From assembly GCA_038521625.1 (NCBI GenBank), contig JBCBKP010000025.1:1-47652 (forward strand): a DNA stretch of 47,652 nt, read 5' to 3'. The notes below the pieces were generated by a model that did not search any database, was not told the origin of the DNA, and saw nothing but the letters and a program-made list of their open reading frames with translations. Below are positions 9,754-16,219 of the stretch, piece after piece. The translations under genes were made by a program, and so were the position numbers. Source of the stretch: JBCBKP01 sp038521625. GTDB taxonomy: Bacteria > Planctomycetota > Phycisphaerae > Phycisphaerales > UBA1924. The first letter of the stretch is position 1, and the number at the start of each line of letters is the position of its first letter.

Positions 9754-9907
9754 GGCCCGGCTCAATCGCTACATCGCCGCGCGAGCTGCGACGGATCGTG
9801 GCGATGATCTGCTGAACAGCATCTGCTGCGACCTCGACGCGATCTCAGCCGAGATCGGAGCGTGCCTGGGCGATGAGCGACTGGATCGCGGCCTCGTCGT
9901 CGAATGA
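9680..9907 (+). CDS. Small protein overlapping the end of the ECF sigma gene
   Basis: A 75-residue frame starts at ATG 9680 inside the sigma factor gene. Its codons have strongly GC-rich third positions, better than the sigma frame across the same bases, which argues that it is translated. The sequence is mostly helical (A-K-E-R-A-R-A-R-L-N-R-Y-I-A-A-R) with a Cys pair in S-I-C-C-D-L. Position suggests a partner or regulator of the sigma factor, but it matches no family that I recognise. Its 3' end overlaps the convergent SCO1 gene by about 60 bases. Confidence 0.42.
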   Translation: MDGVTRTTEPPDGTDEVGSAKERARARLNRYIAARAATDRGDDLLNSICCDLDAISAEIGACLGDERLDRGLVVE

Positions 9908-10507
9908 CGGCATCCGGCGAGGCCGGCGGTCGGCTCCGATCCAGATCAGCCTGCCCGGGTGGGCGATGTTCTGCATCGTGGACCCGTCGGGCAGCGTGAT
10001 CTGAACGCTGTCATCCACTTGAATCGCGAGCCCGACACCGGCCAGGATGCGATTGACCTCGGCCACGGGGCCGGTGGCGAGCGTGAACCGCTGGGTATCG
10101 AGGCCACGGAGTTCGGCGTACTCCCGCAGCCGCTCTGGGGTGTCGTGGGTCGGGTCGACGCTGATCGCGAGGAAGCGGAGCGAGGTGTCTGCCGTCGCCT
10201 CCTGGATGTTCTTCATCTGCGTGAACATCCCCGGGCAGATGAAGGGGCAGTGCGTGAAGACGAAGGCGACGATCGTGTCCTCGCCGTCGAGGATGGTCTG
10301 GTCGATCGTCTCGCCGCGCTGCGAGGTGAGCTGGAACTCGGGGATGAGGAAGTCCGCGAAGCGACTCTCGTCTTTATCGGTGGCCCGCGATGACGAGGGT
10401 TGTCCCCGCATGAGGAATGAGGCGACGGCGAGCACCGCTGCGATCATCGCGAAGACGGCGACCGTGCGTATCGGGAGTGCGGGCTGCGGTGGGTGCTCGT
10501 CGGTCAC
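9845..10507 (-). CDS. SCO1/SenC family copper chaperone
   Basis: A 220-residue membrane-anchored thioredoxin-fold protein that delivers copper to the CuA site of cytochrome c oxidase. An N-terminal hydrophobic anchor (I-R-T-V-A-V-F-A-M-I-A-A-V-L-A-V) is followed by the copper-binding C-P-F-I-C motif (C87 and C91) and the distant ligand His in I-A-H-P-G-R (H183). S-V-D-P-T-H-D-T-P-E-R-L is also typical of the family. It lies downstream of the heme O synthase gene on the same strand, so both probably serve oxidase assembly. Length is normal for bacterial SCO proteins. Confidence 0.93.
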   Translation of the reverse strand: MTDEHPPQPALPIRTVAVFAMIAAVLAVASFLMRGQPSSSRATDKDESRFADFLIPEFQLTSQRGETIDQTILDGEDTIVAFVFTHCPFICPGMFTQMKNIQEATADTSLRFLAISVDPTHDTPERLREYAELRGLDTQRFTLATGPVAEVNRILAGVGLAIQVDDSVQITLPDGSTMQNIAHPGRLIWIGADRRPRRMPSFDDEAAIQSLIAQARSDLG

Positions 10508-10589
10508 GATCGGTTCCTCGCGGGCGATGGCCAGGTCCGCCCGGACGGCGGCACCAGGATTCGTGAAGATGGCGGGAGGGCCGGGGTCG

Positions 10590-10606
10590 CCGGGGCTCTG
10601 CCCCGG
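10590..10606. other. GC hairpin between ctaB and SCO1 genes
   Basis: CCGGGG and CCCCGG pair around a 5-base loop in the 133-base interval between the two oxidase-assembly genes. There is no T-run, so it may be an mRNA-stabilising or processing hairpin rather than a terminator. Confidence 0.25.
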
Positions 10607-10640
10607 AGATCGTGGTCGTCGATTCGCTGGGTCGGGGCGG

Positions 10641-11609
10641 TCACGGCGCCAGGGCGAAACGGATCGCCGACTCGATCACGGCCGCGCCGATCAGCAGCGG
10701 GAGATGGATGATCGAGCCGAAGAAGACGGTCCGCCATGCCTTCCGGGCGTCCCGCTTGGGGTTCGCTCGGGAGCAGGCGAAGACGAACGCGATTGTCGTC
10801 AGGGCGGCGAAGACGGCGTAGGGCCAACCCAGAAGGTCCGTGCTGAACGCCGGGGCAACCGCGGCGGGGACGAGAAGCGCCGCGGTCGCGACCATCGCGG
10901 TGTGGTTGATCCGGAGTCCTGCGACGGTCGGCAGGACCTTGATGCCGCCGGCGGCGTAGTCGTCCTTGTACATGGCGGCGATCGCGAGGAAGTGCGGCAA
11001 CTGCCAGACGAAGAGGAGGCCGAAGAGCGTGAGCCCGAGCGGGTCGAGCAGCGGCTCGAAGCCGGAGCTCCGCGATGCCGCAACGACGCCGATCATCGGG
11101 GGCAACGCGCCCGGGATCGCACCCACGAGCGTGCAGGTCCAGCTCCAGCGCTTCCAGGGTGTGTAGATCAGCACGTACAGAGCGACGCTGGCGAGCGTCA
11201 GCGCGGCGGCAACGGGCCCGGCGGCCGCGAGCATGGCGAGCACGCCGGCGATCGAGGTCGCGACGCCGAACTTGAACGCCCCGGCCGGCGAGACGCGCCC
11301 GGAGGGGATGGGGCGTCGGCGCGTCCGCGGCATGGCTCGATCGATGTCCGCCTCGTACCACTGGTTGAGGGCGTTGCCGCCGGCGGAGGCGAGCGCGACG
11401 CCCGCGACGCAGCCGATGAAGGGGAGCAGCTGGGCGAGCAGGCCCTCGCCCGGCGTTGAGGCGGCGCGGAGTGCGAATCCGCCGGCGGCGGTCAGGGCGA
11501 CGAGGCGCGTGATGCCGGGCTTGGCGAGCTCTATCCATGCGTTCGAAGCGGCCGCGTCGCGTTCCGCTTCGGTGACGGCTCGGATCGTGATGGGGCTGGT
11601 GCGTGTCAC
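10641..11609 (-). CDS. ctaB: Protoheme IX farnesyltransferase (heme O synthase)
   Basis: A 322-residue polytopic UbiA-type prenyltransferase that adds the farnesyl group to protoheme to make heme O for terminal oxidases. The first Asp-rich motif reads N-Q-W-Y-E-A-D-I-D-R-A-M-P-R-T (D88 and D90) and is followed by R-R-P-I-P-S-G. The second appears as Y-K-D-D-Y-A-A-G-G-I-K-V-L-P. About eight or nine hydrophobic helices are visible. The open frame runs far upstream through the tRNA-Arg gene, so a start near GTG 11609 was chosen because the family's N-terminus (W-I-E-L-A-K-P-G-I-T) begins soon after. No strong ribosome site is seen. It is followed by the SCO1 gene. Confidence 0.93.
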   Translation of the reverse strand: MTRTSPITIRAVTEAERDAAASNAWIELAKPGITRLVALTAAGGFALRAASTPGEGLLAQLLPFIGCVAGVALASAGGNALNQWYEADIDRAMPRTRRRPIPSGRVSPAGAFKFGVATSIAGVLAMLAAAGPVAAALTLASVALYVLIYTPWKRWSWTCTLVGAIPGALPPMIGVVAASRSSGFEPLLDPLGLTLFGLLFVWQLPHFLAIAAMYKDDYAAGGIKVLPTVAGLRINHTAMVATAALLVPAAVAPAFSTDLLGWPYAVFAALTTIAFVFACSRANPKRDARKAWRTVFFGSIIHLPLLIGAAVIESAIRFALAP

Positions 11610-11753
11610 GTCGATCTGTATTCGCGGGTCGTGCTGGCTTCGTTTCGACTGGAGCGGATCCGTTCCGGTCAGGCAGGACGGAGTATACGTGCGCTGGCAA
11701 CCCGCGGAGCCGCGCGTTCGGTGCTCGTTGCGGCCCCGTAGACTTCGTCGGCA

Positions 11754-11827
11754 GCCCCGATAGCTCAGCTGGATAGAGCAGCCGACTTCTAATCGGCAGG
11801 TCGCAGGTTCGAATCCTGCTCGGGGTG
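11754..11827 (+). tRNA. tRNA-Arg (anticodon TCT)
   Basis: A 74-base cloverleaf without encoded CCA. The acceptor stem GCCCCGA pairs with TCGGGGT (the first pair is G-U) with G as discriminator. The D-arm contains AGCTCAGCTGGATAGAGC. The anticodon stem GCCGA/TCGGC holds the loop CTTCTAA with TCT at 11788-11790. The T-arm GCAGG/CCTGC encloses TTCGAAT. It should read AGA arginine codons, which are rare in these GC-rich genes. Confidence 0.97.
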
Positions 11828-11963
11828 TTCTGGATCGGACCTCGTGGCGTGGTGGGCCGCGCTCGTGTTGGCCCTGCGGCCGGAACCGGGCCGACAATGC
11901 TCCGGACAATACCGCAGAGACCCGCGGCCTCGATTGGGGTGATGCGGGCCGCATCGGGGTCGC

Positions 11964-12533
11964 ATGGAAGCCGCAAAGACTGGCCAGAATGACTCGATCG
12001 GCGTGAACGGCTCGCCGACCCGGGACGCCCTCGATGCGGTCGTGGCGGAGGTCTATCAGGAGCTCCGCGAGCTCGCGGCGAAGACGATGGCGGGCTCGCC
12101 CGTCGGGCTGACATTGCAGCCGACGGCGCTGGTCGGTGAGGCTTACCTGCGGCTGCGCAACGAGAGGAACGGGTGGCCCGACCGGGAGAACTTCATGGTG
12201 GCCGCGTCGGTCGCGATGCGTCGGGCGCTGGTCGATCACATCCGCCGGCGGAACGCGGCGAAGCGCGGGCGGAGTCTCCGGGTCGACACGCCGGTCGAGA
12301 CGATCGCGGTGGCGGGGCGCGAGGTCGACGTGATGGAGATCGATGAGCTCCTGCGTCGGCTGGAGACCGAGGACGCCGAGTCGGCGCGCGTGGTCGAGTT
12401 GATGATTTTCGGTGGCGCGACCTCGAAGGTGACGGCGGCGGCGCTGGGGGTGAGCACGCGGACGGTGGAGCGGCGATGGCGGTTTGCGCGGGCCTGGCTG
12501 TTCGACGCGATGTCGGAGGGGGCCTCGGCGTGA
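11964..12533 (+). CDS. ECF sigma factor, Rhodopirellula type
   Basis: A 189-residue sigma factor of the ECF subgroup expanded in planctomycetes. Typical segments are Y-Q-E-L-R-E-L-A-A near the N-terminus, T-L-Q-P-T-A-L-V-G-E-A-Y-L-R-L in region 2, A-M-R-R-A-L-V-D-H-I-R-R-R, and a region 4 helix-turn-helix (A-A-A-L-G-V-S-T-R-T-V-E-R-R-W) close to the C-terminus. The stop overlaps the start of the kinase gene (GTGA), indicating coupled translation. In this family the sigma factor is often controlled by the neighbouring kinase rather than by a classical anti-sigma factor. Confidence 0.93.
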   Translation: MEAAKTGQNDSIGVNGSPTRDALDAVVAEVYQELRELAAKTMAGSPVGLTLQPTALVGEAYLRLRNERNGWPDRENFMVAASVAMRRALVDHIRRRNAAKRGRSLRVDTPVETIAVAGREVDVMEIDELLRRLETEDAESARVVELMIFGGATSKVTAAALGVSTRTVERRWRFARAWLFDAMSEGASA

Positions 12534-14674
12534 CGACGGTGACGCGTCTGCGCGAGCTGTTCGAGCGGCTCGTCGAGTTGGGTCCCGATGAGCGCGACGC
12601 TCTGCTGTCGTCGGGCGAGATCGCGCCCGTTGACGCGGAGCGGCTGCGGACGCTGCTCGAGCTCGATGAGCGATTCGATGATCGCGAGGATGGCACCTCG
12701 GTGCGACGCTACCCGTGGCCGGGCGATCGGGTCGGCGCGTACCGGCTGGTCGCGCCGATCGGGCTCGGCGGGATGGGGACGATCTGGCGCGCGGAGTCGG
12801 TCGCCGCGCCCGAGGTCCGGGTCGCGGTCAAGTTCCCCAATCTGTTGGCGATCGATCGTGACGAGGCCGTCGCCCGCCTGCTGCAGGAGCGTGCGATCCT
12901 CGCGGTCGTCAAGCACCCGGGCATCGTGGCGCTGATCGACGCGGGCGAGACCGAGGGGGGGACGCCTTATCTCATCCTCGAAGAGCTGCAGGGCGAGGCG
13001 CTCGATCGGCACGCGGCTCGGGTGCGGCCGAGTGCGGCGGAGATCGCGCGGCTCGGTGCGTTGACGGCGCGGGCGCTCGGCGCGTGCCATGAGCTCGGCG
13101 TGATCCATCGTGACGTGAAGCCCTCGAATGTTCTCGTGAGCCCCGGCGGCTGGCCGACGCTGATCGACTTCGGGATCGCGACACTCGCGGAGGGTGCTGC
13201 GATCGAGCGACTCGTTCGGACGCGTGGGCAAACACCGATGACTCCGGAGTTCGCCAGCCCGGAGCAGGCCGCGGGGCGGAGGCTCGACGCGTCGACCGAC
13301 GTGTATTCGCTGGGCAAGACGCTCGGCGTGGTCGCCGAGTCGGCGTCGGATGCCGGTTCGAGGGAGGCGGCGGTCCTCGGGCGGGTGGCTCGGGCGGCCA
13401 CCGCCGAATCGGAGCGGGATCGCCCCGGCGACATGGCGGACCTGGCCGGGCGGCTTGAGTCGGTCGGCGTGGGACCAGCCGGTCGGGGGCGAAAGGGCCG
13501 CCCGATCGGTCTATTCGCGCTCGGGGCCGTTTGCGGCGGCGCGGCGCTCATCACACTGGCCACGGCGTTCCCTCCGGATCCGGCCGAGTCGCCGATCGGC
13601 AGGCTCGCCCTGGAGATGGCGGAGATGCCGATCGAGATGATGCCGGGCACGGCCGAGGACCTGCTCGACGCGGCCGACCGGGTCGACGTGATGGATCTTC
13701 GCGCCGCGGCGGTGATCGGCCATGTCAGGGCGGGGCGCGGTGAGGAGGCAATGGGGCTGCTCGGCGCGTACGGCGATCGCTGGGACGAACTGGGGGTGAC
13801 CAACAAGATCGCGTTCGCGGAGGTGCTCTCGCGGCTCGGGCTCCCGGGGCCTGCGTTCATGATGATGTCTGCGGTGAATCCCGAGCTGCTCGAGGCCGGG
13901 GATCGGGCGATCCTCGAACTGAGGATGGCGCTCGAGGCGCCCAGGCTTGGTGCGAGGCTGGATACGCGTCGGATCGAGGCGCTCGTCGATCGCGGCGAGG
14001 TCTTCGGGTACGAGCCGGAGGACGAGGGGCTGGAGCTCGCGCTGCTCGCGGCCGGCGACCCCGAGGAGGTCGCCGCCTGGGTCGAGCAGGACGACGAGAC
14101 GGAGCCGTACGACGTTGGGCCTTCGGAGCTCGCGGCGCTGATGTCGTTGTACGCGCAGCTCGCGGCCTCCGGTCTCGCCGGCCCGCTCGACGCTGAGGAA
14201 CCGCGCGAGATCGATCGGGTCTTGCGTGAGGCGATGCGGGAGGACGCGTCCATCGAGTTCGCGCGTCCGCTCTACGCGCTCCGCTGGGCTCGCGTGGTCT
14301 CGTTGCTCGTCGATGACGACATCGACGGGGCGCGGGATGTCGCTGCGGCGGCGATCGCGGATGAGGAGCTCCCGGTCGGTGCGCTCGATCTCGCGGTCCG
14401 ATTGCGCGTGGGGCACGCGCTGCTCGGCAGGGAAGCGCTCGGTCCGGACGAGCGCGCGGAGCTGGAGGAATCGATCTCGGCCGTGTTCGGCGAGGAGGCA
14501 CCGATGTCGGAGGTGCTCATCGAGGCGACGAGCTCGAGCGGTTCCGCGGCGGCCGCGGAACTCGTGCTTGACATCGCCCGCACTCCGAGCATCCCCGCGT
14601 CGATGAGGCGCAGCCTGGTTCGTCTGGGCGAGGATGCCGCGGAGCGGGAGCTGTGGTGGTGGCCCAAGCCGTAG
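12530..14674 (+). CDS. Transmembrane Ser/Thr protein kinase
   Basis: A 714-residue receptor-like kinase. Residues 1-65 resemble the short helical region that precedes many planctomycete kinases. The kinase domain shows the Gly loop G-L-G-G-M-G (78-83), the ATP lysine in V-A-V-K-F (K101), the catalytic loop H-R-D-V-K-P-S-N (H193, D195) and D-F-G (213-215), so it should be active. A single transmembrane helix spans about residues 327-347. The remaining ~365 residues would lie outside the cytoplasm and are Glu/Leu/Ala-rich and helical, without a recognised domain. The start is GTG 12530, overlapping the sigma factor stop, with ggaggggg just upstream; the open frame continues further into the sigma gene but reads as shadow sequence. 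Confidence 0.92.
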   Translation: MTTVTRLRELFERLVELGPDERDALLSSGEIAPVDAERLRTLLELDERFDDREDGTSVRRYPWPGDRVGAYRLVAPIGLGGMGTIWRAESVAAPEVRVAVKFPNLLAIDRDEAVARLLQERAILAVVKHPGIVALIDAGETEGGTPYLILEELQGEALDRHAARVRPSAAEIARLGALTARALGACHELGVIHRDVKPSNVLVSPGGWPTLIDFGIATLAEGAAIERLVRTRGQTPMTPEFASPEQAAGRRLDASTDVYSLGKTLGVVAESASDAGSREAAVLGRVARAATAESERDRPGDMADLAGRLESVGVGPAGRGRKGRPIGLFALGAVCGGAALITLATAFPPDPAESPIGRLALEMAEMPIEMMPGTAEDLLDAADRVDVMDLRAAAVIGHVRAGRGEEAMGLLGAYGDRWDELGVTNKIAFAEVLSRLGLPGPAFMMMSAVNPELLEAGDRAILELRMALEAPRLGARLDTRRIEALVDRGEVFGYEPEDEGLELALLAAGDPEEVAAWVEQDDETEPYDVGPSELAALMSLYAQLAASGLAGPLDAEEPREIDRVLREAMREDASIEFARPLYALRWARVVSLLVDDDIDGARDVAAAAIADEELPVGALDLAVRLRVGHALLGREALGPDERAELEESISAVFGEEAPMSEVLIEATSSSGSAAAAELVLDIARTPSIPASMRRSLVRLGEDAAERELWWWPKP

Positions 14675-14705
14675 CGCCCCCGCGTGCGCGGGCGAGCGGG
14701 GGCGC
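14674..14705. terminator. Hairpin between convergent genes
   Basis: Perfect 10-bp arms GCGCCCCCGC (14674-14683) and GCGGGGGCGC (14696-14705) with a 12-base loop begin at the last base of the kinase stop codon. The gene downstream is convergent, so the element could end transcription from both sides. There is no T-run, so intrinsic termination is uncertain. Confidence 0.5.
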
Positions 14706-14731
14706 CGACACGGTGACTCGGGCCGGGGATC

Positions 14732-16192
14732 TCACGCGAGCATCCCGAGGTGCGTTGCGGGGTCGCGGACGTCGAGGAAGCGGCCGATGTTCGGGAACAC
14801 GGTCGACATCTCTGAGGGCGGCACACCCATCCATCTCGCGAGCTCGAAGCCGTAGGCGTCGACGGAGGTCGTCGGGATGTAGCGGCCGAGGCCCGTGTCT
14901 TGCGGGCCGTCGACACGGAGGATCGGGAATTCCCCGTAGACGCGGTTGCCGCGAAGCTGCGACCCGCCCATGACGACGTGGTGACCGCCCCAGCCGTGAT
15001 CGGAACCGTTGCCGTTCGATGTGAACGTGCGGCCGAAGTCGGAGGCGGTGAACGTCGTCACGTCGTTGCGTCTATTGAGCTGCCCGAGCGCGTTCCAGAA
15101 GTACACGAGCGCGTCGTCGACCTGACGGAGTAGTTGGCCGTGCGGGCCCCCGACGCCGTTCGGGCCGACGAGGCCGTCGTGGTTGTCGAACCCGCCGATG
15201 GCGACGAAGAAGACCTGGCGCTTGTGCCCGAGGCCCTGCTCGGCGTTCTCGATCATCCGCGCGACGGTCGCGAGCTGGGCGGCGAGCGGGTTCGCCGCCG
15301 GCAGCGGGGTGGTGATCGCGCTCGGGGTCTGGAGCAACGCATCCACGATCTCTCCGTTCACGATGCCGCGGCGCGTGATGTCTCGGACCGCCTTGACCAT
15401 CGCGTGCCGGTTGGGCTGCATCGGGTCGTCCGCGGCCGAGAGCATGTCGAGATAGGCGCGACGGATCTGGTCGGCCTGATCGGACGATGTGTCGAAGGTC
15501 TCGATCTTGGCGGCGCCGCCGGCGCTGAGCGTGTAGGGCGTGACCTCGCGGCCGGCGAGGAACGCGTTCACGCCGGCGAGCGAGATGTTCATCGAGACGC
15601 TGGTGGTGCCGGTCGTCGCGGCGGACTGCAGCACGTCCGCGATCCGCCCGCCCCAGCCGAGGCCGTCGAAGGCGTCGGGGCGGGAGAGCTGCCATTGTTC
15701 TTGCTGGCGCTCGTGGGCGAAGAGCTGGGATGGCAGCGGGGCGGTTCCGGTGAGGAACTGTTCGCGGCTCACCGGCTGCAGCAGCGTGCCGACGTTGGCC
15801 AGCATGGCGGCGTTTCCCTGATCGAAGAGGGACTTGACGCCCGTCAGCGAGGGGTGCAGGGTGAAGCGTCTGCCCGGGGTGTTCTGCGGGCTGATCGTGG
15901 TGCCCGCGAGCTGGGCGACCGGGATCGCGAGGTTGCCGCGGCCCGCGGCGTAGTCCGCGTGGTTCTGGTTGCCGCCGTCGAGCGGGATGAGGGTGTTCCC
16001 GTTGTCGTTGCCGCCGAAGAGGAAGACGCAGACGAGTGCCTTGTAGTCGGTGAAGCTGCTTTGGGCAAGTGCCGCGGCGATGGTCCGCGAGGTGAGGAGC
16101 TGCGAGCCGAGGCCCGCGAGGCCGAGCGCGGCGCAGGAACCGCGGCGGAGGAACGAGCGGCGGTTGATGATCTGGTCGAGGTTGTCGTTCAT
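14732..16192 (-). CDS. DUF1501 domain protein with Tat signal
   Basis: A 486-residue exported protein of the DUF1501 (sulfatase-like) family. The N-terminus N-R-R-S-F-L-R-R-G followed by a hydrophobic stretch is a twin-arginine signal, so it is exported folded. Family features are L-V-C-V-F-L-F-G-G-N-D-N-G-N, G-G-F-D-N-H near the middle, and T-A-S-D-F-G-R-T-F-T-S-N-G-N-G-S-D-H-G-W-G-G-H near the C-terminus, with Asp and His residues suited to metal binding. The start is ATG 16192, with GGAG about 10 bases upstream. It lies 27 bases downstream of the DUF1800 gene, a partnership that is common in planctomycetes and proteobacteria. Its substrate is unknown. Confidence 0.92.
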   Translation of the reverse strand: MNDNLDQIINRRSFLRRGSCAALGLAGLGSQLLTSRTIAAALAQSSFTDYKALVCVFLFGGNDNGNTLIPLDGGNQNHADYAAGRGNLAIPVAQLAGTTISPQNTPGRRFTLHPSLTGVKSLFDQGNAAMLANVGTLLQPVSREQFLTGTAPLPSQLFAHERQQEQWQLSRPDAFDGLGWGGRIADVLQSAATTGTTSVSMNISLAGVNAFLAGREVTPYTLSAGGAAKIETFDTSSDQADQIRRAYLDMLSAADDPMQPNRHAMVKAVRDITRRGIVNGEIVDALLQTPSAITTPLPAANPLAAQLATVARMIENAEQGLGHKRQVFFVAIGGFDNHDGLVGPNGVGGPHGQLLRQVDDALVYFWNALGQLNRRNDVTTFTASDFGRTFTSNGNGSDHGWGGHHVVMGGSQLRGNRVYGEFPILRVDGPQDTGLGRYIPTTSVDAYGFELARWMGVPPSEMSTVFPNIGRFLDVRDPATHLGMLA

Positions 16193-16219
16193 GTGTGTCT
16201 GCTCCGTGTTGGCGGTCGT

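Noticed and set aside
10504..12114. Open frame of 536 codons on the minus strand across the tRNA-Arg gene
   Set aside because: Overlaps ctaB in another frame and a structural RNA gene; shadow.
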